From: Parcubacteria group bacterium
Lineage (GTDB): Bacteria > Patescibacteriota > Minisyncoccia > Phycocordibacterales > GCA-002724975
Assembly: GCA_002724975.1 (NCBI GenBank)
Contig: PBQF01000004.1
Location: 10,443 to 54,080 of the forward strand
Length of the DNA: 43,638 nucleotides
Reading direction: 5' to 3'
Made by a program: the position numbers and the translations under genes. This document shows, in pieces, positions 14,591 to 23,556 of the stretch (positions are counted from its first letter, which is position 1; every line of letters starts with the position of its first letter). Below the pieces are notes generated by a model. That model saw only the letters and a program-made list of their open reading frames with translations. It did not search any database and had not been told where the DNA came from.

Positions 14591-16489
14591 ATGAGTAAAG
14601 TAATTGGAATAGACCTAGGTACAACAAATTCGGCAGTTGCTTTTATTGAAGGTGGTGAGCCGAAAATTATTGAAAATGCAGAAGGCTCAAGGACGACCCC
14701 TTCTATTGTTGCACTTTCAAAAAATAATGAGCGATTAGCTGGTCTGCTTGCTAAAAGACAGTCTGTAACAAATCCACAGAATACTATTTTTGGAATAAAA
14801 AGATTTATTGGGCACAGGTTTGAGGATTCTTCAGTTCAGAAGGATAAAGGAACTGTTCCATTTACTATTGAGAAGGCTGATGACGGGGGAGTAAAAGTTA
14901 AAATGGGGGAAGATTTTTATAGGCCAGAAGAGCTTTCAGCTATGATTCTTTCCAAAATGAAAGCGGATGCAGAAGCTAAATTGGGAGAGAAAATTACCGA
15001 GGCTATCATAACTGTTCCTGCTTATTTTAATGACTCACAGAGAAAAGCGACAAAGGACGCGGGGAAGATTGCTGGACTTGATGTGAAAAGGATTATAAAT
15101 GAGCCGACCGCAGCTGCTTTGGCTTATGGATTTAATAAAAAGAAAAATGAACAGATTGTAGTATTCGACTTTGGTGGTGGAACATTTGATGTCAGTGTTC
15201 TTGAAGTCGGAGATGATGTTGTTGAGGTTAAAGCGACCGGCGGAGATTCTCATATGGGAGGAAAAGATATTGACCAAGAGATTATTAAATGGATTGCAGC
15301 GGAATTTAAAAAGGAAAGCGGAATTGATGTGACAAATGACCCACTAGCTCTCCAGCGACTTGACGAGGCTGCTGAAAAAGCAAAACAGGAACTTTCTGCC
15401 ACAGCTGAAACTGAAATTAATATTCCTTTTGTCACATCTGATACATCTGGCCCAAAACATCTTCTTTTGAAAATGACGAGAAGCAAACTTGAAGAATTAT
15501 CAAAAGAATATATTGATCGCTCAATTCAAATAACCAAAGATGTAATTAAAGATTCTCCTTTTGAATTAGGAGATATTGATGAAATTATTCTTGTTGGAGG
15601 GCAGACCAGAATGCTCGCTGTACAGAGCGCTGTAAAGGAATTGTTTGGGAAAGAGCCAAATAAATCAATTAATCCGGATGAGGTGGTAGCTTCTGGTGCT
15701 GCTATTCAAGCCGGGATTTTACAGGGAGACGTTAAGGACGTCTTGCTTCTTGATGTTATTCCGCTTTCCCTTGGAATTGAAACAATGGGAAGTATTGCTA
15801 CAAAGTTGATTGATAAAAACACGACAATCCCCGCAAGCAAATCGCAGATTTTCTCAACTGCCGCCGACAATCAAACACAAGTTGAAATTCATATCGTTCA
15901 AGGAGAAAGGTCAATGGCAATTGATAATAAAAGTTTAGGAAAATTTATTCTTGATGGTATTCCACCTTCTCCGAGGGGTATCCCTCAAATTGAAGTTTCA
16001 TTCGATATTGATGCTAATGGAATTCTTAGTGTAAAGGCAAAAGATAAATCTTCAGGCAAAGAGCAGTCGATTAAAATTGAAGGAAGTTCAGGGCTCTCTG
16101 ACGAAGAAGTGGAGAAAATGAAGAAAGAAGCCGAAGTTCACGCAGGCGAAGATAAGAAGAAAAAAGAAAGTGCCGATGTTAGAAACTTGGCGGATCAAAG
16201 TATTGTTGTTGCGGAGAAAGCATTGAAAGATGCCGAGGGAAAAATTTCGGATGATATTAAAAAAGGGGTAGAAGGAAAAATTGAAGGACTGAAGAAGGTT
16301 AAGGACGGAGGTGATACAGATGCTATTAAAAAGGCAACCGAGGAATTGGGAGTAGAAATGCAAAAAATCGGAAGTGCTATGGCTGAGGCGCAGAAATCAC
16401 AAAGCGAAAATCAAACTTCTGGTTCTGATGATAATGTGAAGGATGTAGAAGCCGAGGAAGACAAGGGAGAAGAAGAAAATAAGGGGTAA
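14591..16489 (+). CDS. dnaK: Chaperone DnaK (Hsp70)
   Basis: An ATP-driven chaperone. The nucleotide-binding domain begins VIGIDLGTTNSAVAF and has VFDFGGGTFDVS and the ILVGGQTRM connector, and the substrate domain follows the DVIPLSLGIET hinge. The C-terminal lid is acidic and ends in a charged tail. At 632 residues it is full length. It lies 12 bases after grpE and four before dnaJ, giving grpE-dnaK-dnaJ in the common order. Confidence 0.98.
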   Translation: MSKVIGIDLGTTNSAVAFIEGGEPKIIENAEGSRTTPSIVALSKNNERLAGLLAKRQSVTNPQNTIFGIKRFIGHRFEDSSVQKDKGTVPFTIEKADDGGVKVKMGEDFYRPEELSAMILSKMKADAEAKLGEKITEAIITVPAYFNDSQRKATKDAGKIAGLDVKRIINEPTAAALAYGFNKKKNEQIVVFDFGGGTFDVSVLEVGDDVVEVKATGGDSHMGGKDIDQEIIKWIAAEFKKESGIDVTNDPLALQRLDEAAEKAKQELSATAETEINIPFVTSDTSGPKHLLLKMTRSKLEELSKEYIDRSIQITKDVIKDSPFELGDIDEIILVGGQTRMLAVQSAVKELFGKEPNKSINPDEVVASGAAIQAGILQGDVKDVLLLDVIPLSLGIETMGSIATKLIDKNTTIPASKSQIFSTAADNQTQVEIHIVQGERSMAIDNKSLGKFILDGIPPSPRGIPQIEVSFDIDANGILSVKAKDKSSGKEQSIKIEGSSGLSDEEVEKMKKEAEVHAGEDKKKKESADVRNLADQSIVVAEKALKDAEGKISDDIKKGVEGKIEGLKKVKDGGDTDAIKKATEELGVEMQKIGSAMAEAQKSQSENQTSGSDDNVKDVEAEEDKGEEENKG

Positions 16490-16493
16490 ATAA

Positions 16494-17549
16494 ATGTCAA
16501 AAGACTATTATTCAGTATTAGGCGTTGAAAAAAATGCCTCAAAAGATGAAATAAAAAAAGCTTTTAGGAAGCTGGCTCATCAGTATCATCCTGATAAAAA
16601 GGGTGGGAATGAAGGTAAGTTCAAAGAGGTTAATGAAGCCTATAATATTCTCTCGAATGACCAAAAAAGGAAGGAGTATGACACTTATGGGCATGCTTTT
16701 GGCAATGCTGGAGGTTTTGGCGGGTTTGATTTCTCGCAGTTTAACCAAGGTGCTACTCAGGGTTTTAACGATTTTGATTTAGGAGATATTTTTGGGGAAT
16801 TTTTCGGCGGAAGGAGGGGTAGAACTAAAAGAGGAAGTGACATTTCGGTTGATATTGAAGTGAATTTTTATGATTCTATTTTTGGTACAGAAAGAAAAAT
16901 AATTTTGAACAAGACTTCATATTGTGAGAATTGCAAAGGAAGCGGGGCTGAAAAGAATTCCGAAATGGAGAATTGTAAAACTTGTAATGGAAAAGGGAGA
17001 ATTCATGAAACAACAAAATCGTTTTTTGGGACCTTCACAACTGAAAAAGAATGTCGTGAATGTCACGGTGTGGGAGAGATACCAAAAAAGAAATGTAGAA
17101 CTTGTGGTGGACATGGGCTAATCAAAAAACAGGAGGAAATTTCTATTAAAATTCCTGTCGGAATTGAGGACGGCCAGATGATTCGACTTAGTGGTGCAGG
17201 GGAGGCAATTCGAGGCGGAGTTTCAGGAGATTTGTATGTAAAAGTTCATATTAGGCGCGACCAAAATTTTATTAAAGAGGGGAATAATTTAGTGACTACT
17301 TTAAATATAAAAGTGACAGACGCTCTTTTGGGAGGAGAGTACACATTAAATACTTTAGACGGAAAGTTGAAAGTGAAAATTCCAGAAGGCGTTTCATTTG
17401 GCGAAACTTTAAGAATAAAAGGAAAGGGCGTGCCAATGTCAGGAAACAGTAGGGGAGACTTGCTAATTAAGATAAATATTGAACTTCCTAAAAAACTTTC
17501 CAAGAAAGCCAAAAAAGAACTCGAAGATCTCCGCGAAGAAGGCCTCTAA
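16494..17549 (+). CDS. dnaJ: Co-chaperone DnaJ
   Basis: A type I DnaJ of 351 residues: J domain with the HPD triad (HQYHPDKKGG), a Gly/Phe region, and four zinc repeats CENCKGSG, CKTCNGKG, CRECHGVG and CRTCGGHG, followed by the substrate-binding beta domains (VPMSGNSRGDLLIKI). It stimulates DnaK ATPase. AGGGG before the ATG is a good ribosome site, as expected for an internal cistron. Confidence 0.97.
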   Translation: MSKDYYSVLGVEKNASKDEIKKAFRKLAHQYHPDKKGGNEGKFKEVNEAYNILSNDQKRKEYDTYGHAFGNAGGFGGFDFSQFNQGATQGFNDFDLGDIFGEFFGGRRGRTKRGSDISVDIEVNFYDSIFGTERKIILNKTSYCENCKGSGAEKNSEMENCKTCNGKGRIHETTKSFFGTFTTEKECRECHGVGEIPKKKCRTCGGHGLIKKQEEISIKIPVGIEDGQMIRLSGAGEAIRGGVSGDLYVKVHIRRDQNFIKEGNNLVTTLNIKVTDALLGGEYTLNTLDGKLKVKIPEGVSFGETLRIKGKGVPMSGNSRGDLLIKINIELPKKLSKKAKKELEDLREEGL

Positions 17550-17559
17550 AAGACACTTT

Positions 17560-17589
17560 ATTGCCTAAATTCTTAAGAACTTAAGCAAT
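17560..17589. terminator. Large imperfect palindrome after dnaJ
   Basis: ATTGCCTAAATTCTT and AAGAACTTAAGCAAT match at 13 of 15 positions with no loop. No T run follows, so it may be a terminator, mRNA-end stabiliser or operator. Confidence 0.45.
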
Positions 17590-17611
17590 ATATAAAAAGC
17601 AAAAGAAGACA

Positions 17612-17641
17612 TTGGATACTTTCCTTTTCTTTAGGTATAAT
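17612..17641 (+). promoter_or_regulatory. Promoter of the 71-residue membrane protein
   Basis: TTGGAT at 17612-17617, an 18-base spacer, TATAAT at 17636-17641, then eight bases to the ATG at 17650: a leaderless arrangement. Confidence 0.6.
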
Positions 17642-17649
17642 GATTTAAC

Positions 17650-17865
17650 ATGAATACTATGAGCAGAATTATAACAGGAATCGTTATAATAACTTTGGGC
17701 TTATATATAACCTATGACACTCTTTCAAATTTATCTAAAGATTGGTGGGGGGGTCTTATCTGGGGTCTTATTTTTATTATTGTAGGTCTTTTTATTTTTT
17801 TAAATAAAAAAGAAGACAATATAGAAAAAATTAAAGGTCTAAAAAACAAAGATAATAATAAATAA
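17650..17865 (+). CDS. Small two-helix membrane protein (71 aa)
   Basis: Not recognised. Two hydrophobic helices (about 5-24 and 33-52, with WWGGLIWGLIFIIVGLFIF) precede a charged, lysine-rich tail. A full promoter lies directly upstream. Its stop is one base before the YbjQ-like gene, so both are probably one transcript. Confidence 0.65.
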   Translation: MNTMSRIITGIVIITLGLYITYDTLSNLSKDWWGGLIWGLIFIIVGLFIFLNKKEDNIEKIKGLKNKDNNK

Positions 17866-17866
17866 A

Positions 17867-18193
17867 ATGGCAGAAATAATTATAACAACTGGGAATGATA
17901 TTCCTGGAAAAAGAGTTACTAAAGTTCTTGGAATTGTAAAGGGCAGTACCGTAAGGGCAAGAAATATCGGAAGGGATATCGGAGCTGGGTTTAGGGGCAT
18001 GATAGGCGGTGAAGTAAAGACTTATACTGACATGACTATGCACGCAAGAGATGAGGCATATAACAGAATGGTGAATCAGGCAATTGATATGAACGCAGAT
18101 GCTGTAATCGGTGTTCGGTTTATGACTTCAATGGTTATGGCAGGAGCGTCTGAGATGTTGGCATACGGGACAGCAGTCAAAATAGGCGAATAA
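17867..18193 (+). CDS. YbjQ/UPF0145 family protein
   Basis: A 108-residue protein with the family's hallmarks: TTGNDIPGKRVTKVLGIVKGSTV at the start, a middle GGEVKTYTDMTMHARDEAYNRM, and the end NADAVIGVRFMTS followed by EMLAYGTAVKI. UPF0145 proteins form ring-shaped pentamers of unknown function. It is co-transcribed with the small membrane protein before it. Confidence 0.9.
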   Translation: MAEIIITTGNDIPGKRVTKVLGIVKGSTVRARNIGRDIGAGFRGMIGGEVKTYTDMTMHARDEAYNRMVNQAIDMNADAVIGVRFMTSMVMAGASEMLAYGTAVKIGE

Positions 18194-18218
18194 CAATAAA
18201 CCACAAGCCCTATAATCA

Positions 18219-18295
18219 AATAATAAGTTTTTTCTTATAAGAGGTTTTTACTAAGCCGTTTATAAGGTTGCAATAAAGCCATATTTTGATATAAT
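18219..18295 (+). repeat. Duplicated 77-bp promoter module, copy 1
   Basis: It matches copy 2 at 18930-19006 in 74 of 77 positions. It contains a CTTATAA/TTATAAG inverted repeat and a promoter: TTGCAA (18268-18273), 16-base spacer, perfect TATAAT (18290-18295). The ATG of the UlaG-like gene follows six bases after the -10, so its mRNA would be leaderless. Confidence 0.85.
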
Positions 18296-18301
18296 AGATT
18301 C

Positions 18302-18934
18302 ATGATACTTACCAAATTTGAACAGTCTGGTTTCATTCTTGAAACCTCAGGGGGCTTTCGCCTTGGTTTTGATATTGGGAATAAGACGCCAACCGAAAAG
18401 CTTAATGGATTAGAGGGGATTGATGCCTTTATTGTTTCTCATATTCATGGAGACCATTTTTCATCAGAGCAAATTAATAAGTTGGCTCCCAAAAAACTTT
18501 TTCTAAATTCAGAATGTGCAGAAAGCGAGGTGGGTAAGGAGGTTGAACCAGAAATAACGATTGTGAAAATTAGCGAGGAAATTGAAGTCGGCGGAATCAA
18601 AGTAAAGTTTTTTGAGGTTGACCACGGGCCAAATGTAAATCACCCTAAGGAAAATATGGGCTTTTTAATCGAGGTGGAAGGGGAGACAATTTATTTTGCC
18701 GGAGACATGTTCAATCCATCTGGAATTCCAGTTGAAAATTTAGAAGTCGATATAGCTTTAATACCTGTTGGAACTTACTACACCTATGGGCCACAGGAAG
18801 CATATAATTTTGTAAAAACATTCAAAAAAATTGGCAAAATAATCCCAATGCATTATGAAAGAAATAATCACATATATCCCGAAACCCGAGATGAGTTTAA
18901 AGAGCTAGCGTCAAGAGATTTTGTAATTGAATAA
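18302..18934 (+). CDS. UlaG-like metal-dependent hydrolase (metallo-beta-lactamase fold)
   Basis: A 210-residue MBL-fold protein. The metal-binding motif is HIHGDH at 47-52, followed by DHGPNVNHP, the aspartate of IYFAGDMF, and a late MHYERNNH histidine. It resembles the UlaG-like branch annotated as YtkL/UPF0173-type hydrolases; the substrate is unknown. The gene sits exactly between the two copies of the promoter module, the second of which begins within its last codons. Confidence 0.85.
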   Translation: MILTKFEQSGFILETSGGFRLGFDIGNKTPTEKLNGLEGIDAFIVSHIHGDHFSSEQINKLAPKKLFLNSECAESEVGKEVEPEITIVKISEEIEVGGIKVKFFEVDHGPNVNHPKENMGFLIEVEGETIYFAGDMFNPSGIPVENLEVDIALIPVGTYYTYGPQEAYNFVKTFKKIGKIIPMHYERNNHIYPETRDEFKELASRDFVIE

Positions 18935-19006
18935 TAAGCTTTTTCTTATAAGAGGTTTTTACTAAGCCGTTTATAAGGTTGCAATAAAGCCACATTTTGA
19001 TAGAAT
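18930..19006 (+). repeat. Duplicated 77-bp promoter module, copy 2
   Basis: The second copy starts at the end of the UlaG-like gene. Differences are at 18939, 18993 and 19003. The third changes the -10 to TAGAAT (19001-19006); the -35 TTGCAA (18979-18984) is kept. The acyltransferase ATG follows eight bases later. Confidence 0.85.
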
Positions 19007-19014
19007 TTGGTTTT

Positions 19015-19692
19015 ATGAGATTGAAATATTACCTTTCACCACTACCATTGCAGTTATTGTTGCGATTCCTTTTTCACCCCATTGCGATATTCTTTCTTCA
19101 CGCTCAGATGGAGGGACTCGAAAATTTAAAAAAGCAGAAAGGAAATTTTATACTTGCCTCAAATCATATAAGTGAAATAGATTCAGGGTTAATACCATCC
19201 ACAATACCAATTAGGATCTTTAACAGGCCTATTTTTTTTGCTTCTCTAGAAAAAAGGGAATACTCACATAAAGGACTTCGGGGTAAATTATTTTATGGCG
19301 GACTACTTTTTCATCTTTTGGGTGCACGAAAGGTTTACAAAGGCCTTGATGATTACTCGATTTCAGTAGGAAACCATGTAAAACTTTTAGAAGAAGAGGG
19401 AAATATCTTGATTTTTCCAGAGGGCAGAGTTTCTTGTAATGGTAAACCTGGTGGTACTGGAGGCGGGATTGCGTTTCTTGTATATAGGACAAAAAAGCCA
19501 ATTATTCCAATAAAATTGGAAGGAATTTGGGGGATGCTTTTTAGAGAATTTATCTCACGGAAAAGATTTCTAAAGATGAAAATTGGCCAACCAATTTATT
19601 ATGAAGATTTATTTGATGATAGCTTTGAACCGACAAAAGAAAATTTCAAAGCCGTCTCTCGAAAGGTTTTAGAGAAAATTTGTGGACTATAA
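19015..19692 (+). CDS. PlsC-like 1-acylglycerol-3-phosphate acyltransferase family protein
   Basis: A 225-residue membrane-associated acyltransferase. The catalytic HX4D motif is H51-D56 (SNHISEIDS) and the glycerophosphate site is IFPEGRVS. An N-terminal hydrophobic stretch (about 8-30) would anchor it. The ATG at 19015 is chosen over an upstream TTG because the -10 of promoter copy 2 lies eight bases before it. It may remodel acquired lipids, since many CPR bacteria lack full fatty-acid synthesis; that is an inference. Confidence 0.85.
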   Translation: MRLKYYLSPLPLQLLLRFLFHPIAIFFLHAQMEGLENLKKQKGNFILASNHISEIDSGLIPSTIPIRIFNRPIFFASLEKREYSHKGLRGKLFYGGLLFHLLGARKVYKGLDDYSISVGNHVKLLEEEGNILIFPEGRVSCNGKPGGTGGGIAFLVYRTKKPIIPIKLEGIWGMLFREFISRKRFLKMKIGQPIYYEDLFDDSFEPTKENFKAVSRKVLEKICGL

Positions 19693-19712
19693 GAAACAAG
19701 GTATTTTTCTGC

Positions 19713-19718
19713 TAAAAT
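19713..19718 (+). promoter_or_regulatory. -10 element of methyltransferase gene
   Basis: TAAAAT followed by eight bases and the ATG at 19727. Confidence 0.4.
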
Positions 19719-19726
19719 TATAGTCT

Positions 19727-20617
19727 ATGCTGGAAAAAACTTTATATATTGATAACGACCCATCAATCGATTATGAAAGGCTATCTCCTATCAGAAAATT
19801 TTCGGATATTTTCTTTATAACTTTCTTGAATCTGCTACCTAGTGGGTTCAGCAGATTTATCAAAAAAAGCAATAATTATGCCAAAGATGTTCTAGAACAT
19901 AGAACCACTCATCGGGCGCTGGAAGTTTTGTATAATCATGGGTTTCCGACAGAAAACAAATCTGCCTTACAAAAATTTTTCCTAAAAATTTGGTTTAATT
20001 TGCATAATTCCAAGGCAGTGAGGAATAGGTTAAAACTTGTCCGAAAGGAAATTATCAAATTTATTAATCAAATAGATAAAAGGGATGATGATATTAAGAT
20101 ACTAAGTATTGCCTCTGGTTCTTCAAGGGCGATTTTTGAAGCGCTTTCAAAGATTGACCCAAATGAAAATCGAGTCTCAGTTACTTTTCTAGACAGAAGC
20201 ACCAAAGCTCTTGATTACAGTAAGGATTTAAAGGAAAAAGTTATAGACTTTGAAAATAGTTGGAAGTTTCATTGGATAAAGGATACTGTAAGTAATTTGG
20301 ATGTTCATGTTAACCAAAGAAATTCACTGGACTTGGTTGAAATTGTCGGACTCTTTGATTACTTTAATAATAAGAAAGTCTTGGAAGTTTTGTCTAATGT
20401 TTACAAGTTAATGTCTCCCAAGGGAACCTTAATTACAGCTAATATTGCCGATAACAAAGAGAGAAAATTCATTACAGATGTTGTTGGCTGGTCGATGATT
20501 TACAAAGAGCCGACAGAAATGTTTGACTTAGTTACAAGAGCCGGATTTGATAAGGATAAAATCAAGATAGTCTATGAACCGCTAGAAATACATTTTGTAA
20601 TAGTAGCCCAAAAGTAA
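19727..20617 (+). CDS. Class I SAM-dependent methyltransferase family protein
   Basis: A 296-residue protein. The C-terminal two thirds carries a Rossmann-type methyltransferase core: motif I IKILSIASGSSRAIFEAL near 124-141, the acidic strand end SVTFLDRSTKALDYS, and a later LVEIVGLFDYF. The N-terminal 110 residues are helical and polar. The substrate is unknown. It directly follows the acyltransferase and precedes a membrane histidine kinase, with one base between this stop and the kinase GTG. Confidence 0.75.
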   Translation: MLEKTLYIDNDPSIDYERLSPIRKFSDIFFITFLNLLPSGFSRFIKKSNNYAKDVLEHRTTHRALEVLYNHGFPTENKSALQKFFLKIWFNLHNSKAVRNRLKLVRKEIIKFINQIDKRDDDIKILSIASGSSRAIFEALSKIDPNENRVSVTFLDRSTKALDYSKDLKEKVIDFENSWKFHWIKDTVSNLDVHVNQRNSLDLVEIVGLFDYFNNKKVLEVLSNVYKLMSPKGTLITANIADNKERKFITDVVGWSMIYKEPTEMFDLVTRAGFDKDKIKIVYEPLEIHFVIVAQK

Positions 20618-20618
20618 A

Positions 20619-22217
20619 GTGCCATATCAAGTAATTATTCTTTTTATAGTGACCATTATAGGAACCATCCTTAGCTATTTTTTGCTTAGGAGTGACAGAA
20701 GAGCAGTAAACATATTATTTTCAATTTTTTCGATTACCGCCGCCTTGTGGTCGTTGAATCTTGGACTTTTTCTAAATGCACGAAATTTAAACAATGCCTT
20801 AAGTTTTGCGAATTTTTATTATATTGCAGCAGCGGCTATCCCTTTGGTTTTCTTTTACTTTTCTCTTTTTTTCAAACGGGAAAACTATCACTTTAATAAA
20901 AATCTTCTCTGGCTTTTAACCCCTTTCTTTTTGATAGTATATAGCATTCTTGTCGATAGGAATTTTATTGTTGAGCAGATTTTCCAAAATGGTGTAGAAA
21001 AAGATGTCATTTTAAATTTTAGAAATTATTTTATATACACAATCTACTTTGTTTCCTTTGTAGTTTTGTCATATTTTGGTCTTTTGAAAAGCTACAATTA
21101 TGCCAAGGACAGAACAATCAGAGACCAGCTTCGGCTCGTAGTCTTTGGCACCCTTATCGGTTTTGTCCTAGGAATGATTTTTAACTTATTTTTGCCCGCT
21201 TTTGGTAATTACAATTTGATTTGGGTTGGCCCTCTTTCAATTATTATTATGGTTAGCTCTATTAGTTATGCCATAATCAGGTACAAACTTTTCAATTTAA
21301 AAGTTATTGCCACAGAAGTTTTTGTCTTTTTCCTTTGGACGTTTATCCTTATTAGGACTATTCTTTCAACTACCTCGCAAGACCAATTAGCAAATGGAAT
21401 TTTACTTTTGGCGGTAACCATTATTGGAATTTTCTTAATTCGAAGTGTTATCAGAGAAGTAGAACAGAGAGAGAAACTCGAAAGGCTTACAGAAGAGTTA
21501 GGGAAAGCCAATGACAGACTGAAAGGACTTGACGAATTAAAAACAGAGTTTCTTTCTTTAGCCTGTCACCAGTTCCGAAGTCCACTGACCGCTATAAAGG
21601 GTTACGCTTCTTTGGTTCTTGAGGGTTCCTATGGCAAGGTTAATCCTTCTGTTAAGGAAGCGATTGATAAAATTTTCCAATCTTCCGATAACTTAGTGGA
21701 TGTTGTCCAAGACTTTTTAGATGTTTCTCAAATAGAGCAGGGGAGGATAAAATATGAAATGGAGAAGGTGGATATGAAGCTGTTAGTGGAGGAAATAATT
21801 GGCGAACTTCGGCCAAATATTTCAAAAGCCGGGTTGGAAATAATCATAGATGCACCAAGGGAGAGTTACTTTGTTAATGCAGATAAAGGTAAACTCAACC
21901 AGGTTGTTATAAACCTTATTGATAATGCCCAGAAATACACCAAGGAAGGTTCAATTAAAATTAGTATAGAGAAGGAAGACGGGAAGGTTGTAACGAGAAT
22001 TATTGATACGGGGGTTGGAATAAACGAAGACGATATAGGAAAGCTTTTTGGTAAATTTACCAGGACTACAAATTCAAAGAAGACTAATGTTAATGGAACT
22101 GGCTTGGGACTATATATTGTTAAGAAAATTGTCGAGGCTCACAAAGGTAGGATTTGGGTGGAATCTTCTGGGGTAGGCAAAGGTTCGACTTTCTTTATAG
22201 AATTGGATCAGGCTTAA
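20619..22217 (+). CDS. Membrane sensor histidine kinase, orphan
   Basis: A 532-residue kinase that begins with GTG. Residues about 1-270 hold seven or eight hydrophobic helices resembling the 7TM N-terminal sensor region. A short coiled coil leads to the HisKA domain with the phosphorylated H317 (CHQFRSPLTAIKGY). The ATPase domain has the N box (NLIDNAQKYT), G1 (IIDTGVGI), F box (LFGKFTR) and G2 (GTGLGLYI). No response regulator gene is adjacent, so its partner is elsewhere. The signal is unknown. Confidence 0.92.
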   Translation: MPYQVIILFIVTIIGTILSYFLLRSDRRAVNILFSIFSITAALWSLNLGLFLNARNLNNALSFANFYYIAAAAIPLVFFYFSLFFKRENYHFNKNLLWLLTPFFLIVYSILVDRNFIVEQIFQNGVEKDVILNFRNYFIYTIYFVSFVVLSYFGLLKSYNYAKDRTIRDQLRLVVFGTLIGFVLGMIFNLFLPAFGNYNLIWVGPLSIIIMVSSISYAIIRYKLFNLKVIATEVFVFFLWTFILIRTILSTTSQDQLANGILLLAVTIIGIFLIRSVIREVEQREKLERLTEELGKANDRLKGLDELKTEFLSLACHQFRSPLTAIKGYASLVLEGSYGKVNPSVKEAIDKIFQSSDNLVDVVQDFLDVSQIEQGRIKYEMEKVDMKLLVEEIIGELRPNISKAGLEIIIDAPRESYFVNADKGKLNQVVINLIDNAQKYTKEGSIKISIEKEDGKVVTRIIDTGVGINEDDIGKLFGKFTRTTNSKKTNVNGTGLGLYIVKKIVEAHKGRIWVESSGVGKGSTFFIELDQA

Positions 22218-22247
22218 TTTATCCCTATAAATCTAGCCAAATTCTGG

Positions 22248-22253
22248 TAAAAT
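22248..22253 (+). promoter_or_regulatory. -10 element, leaderless start of glyS
   Basis: TAAAAT followed by seven bases and the ATG at 22261. It would begin the glyS-trpS-aspS transcript. Confidence 0.5.
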
Positions 22254-22260
22254 TGACTTA

Positions 22261-23556
22261 ATGTCTGATGTTTCAATGGAAAAACTGGTGTCTTTAGCCA
22301 AGAGGAGAGGATTTATATACCCCGGCTCTGAAATATATGGTGGGTTGGCTGGAACATGGGATTATGGCCATTATGGCTCTCTTTTGGCGTATAACATTAA
22401 GGATTTGTGGTGGAAACATTTTGTTGAGGAAAGAGATGATAATTTTGCTATGACGACTCCTACACTAATGTCCGAAGCAGTTTGGCAGGCCAGTGGGCAT
22501 CTGGATGGCTTTGCTGACCCTTTAATAGAATGTAATAAATGTAAGCATAGATTTAGAGGAGATCAATTAGAGGATAAGAAGAAATGTCCGGATTGTGGAG
22601 GAAAGTTGGGAGAAGAAAAAGCTTTTAATCTAATGCTTCCGGTTCAGCTTGGAAGTGTTGAGGGGAAATCAAACACTGCATATCTCCGAGGTGAGTTGGC
22701 ACAAGGTATGTTTGTTAATTTTAAAAATACTTTAGACACTCTGCGTCCCAAATTACCTTTCGGGCTTGCTCAAATTGGTAGGGCATACAGGAACGAAATT
22801 TCTCCAAGGGACTTTCTGTTCCGTGTTCGAGAATTTGATTTGATGGAGTTTGAATACTTTGTTAAAGAGGCTGACTGGGAAAAATATTTTGAGATGTGGA
22901 AAAAAGAAATGTGGAAATGGATTGAAAGAGTTGGCATTAAGAAGAATATGGTTTCTGAACTTGAAGTGCCAGAAAAAGACAGAGCACATTATTCTAAAAG
23001 AACTGTTGATTTTGAATTTGATTATCCTTTTGGCACAAAAGAGCTTTATGGACTTGCTTATAGGACTGATTATGATTTGAAGAAACACGCCAAAGCATCA
23101 GGATTGGATTTAACTTATAGTGATGAAGAGGGGAATAAATTTATTCCTCATGTTGTTGAGCCAACTTTTGGTCACGGTCGAACAATACTTGCAGTAATGC
23201 TTTCTGCATATAACGAAGATAAGGAAAGAGTTTGGCTTTCATTTAAACCTGAAGTTGCTCCTATAAAAGTTGCAGTTTTCCCACTTTTGCGAAACAAACC
23301 GGAGTTGGTTGAGAAAGCAGACGAGATTTATAAAAGTGTAAAGTCATATATTCCAAATACTTTGTGGGACGATAATGGAAATGTAGGAAAGAGATACAGA
23401 AGGCAGGATGAGATAGGAACGCCACTTTGTATTACAATTGATTTTGAGACACTTGAAGATAAGGCGGTGACGGTAAGGGATAGGGATTCTATGGCTCAAC
23501 AGAGAGTTAAATTAGACGAATTAGAAAATTACCTAAAGAAAAAACTCAATGGCTAA
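22261..23556 (+). CDS. glyS: Glycyl-tRNA synthetase, alpha2 (eukaryote/archaea-like) type
   Basis: It charges tRNA-Gly. This single-chain class II form differs from the alpha2-beta2 GlyRS of E. coli. The N-terminal SLAKRRGFIYPGSEIYGGLAGTWDYG is diagnostic, motif 2 is FRVREFDLMEFEYFV, and motif 3 includes EPTFGHGRTILAVM. A zinc knuckle has C91, C94, C109 and C112. The C-terminal anticodon-binding domain ends it at 431 residues. It overlaps trpS by eight bases. Confidence 0.95.
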   Translation: MSDVSMEKLVSLAKRRGFIYPGSEIYGGLAGTWDYGHYGSLLAYNIKDLWWKHFVEERDDNFAMTTPTLMSEAVWQASGHLDGFADPLIECNKCKHRFRGDQLEDKKKCPDCGGKLGEEKAFNLMLPVQLGSVEGKSNTAYLRGELAQGMFVNFKNTLDTLRPKLPFGLAQIGRAYRNEISPRDFLFRVREFDLMEFEYFVKEADWEKYFEMWKKEMWKWIERVGIKKNMVSELEVPEKDRAHYSKRTVDFEFDYPFGTKELYGLAYRTDYDLKKHAKASGLDLTYSDEEGNKFIPHVVEPTFGHGRTILAVMLSAYNEDKERVWLSFKPEVAPIKVAVFPLLRNKPELVEKADEIYKSVKSYIPNTLWDDNGNVGKRYRRQDEIGTPLCITIDFETLEDKAVTVRDRDSMAQQRVKLDELENYLKKKLNG

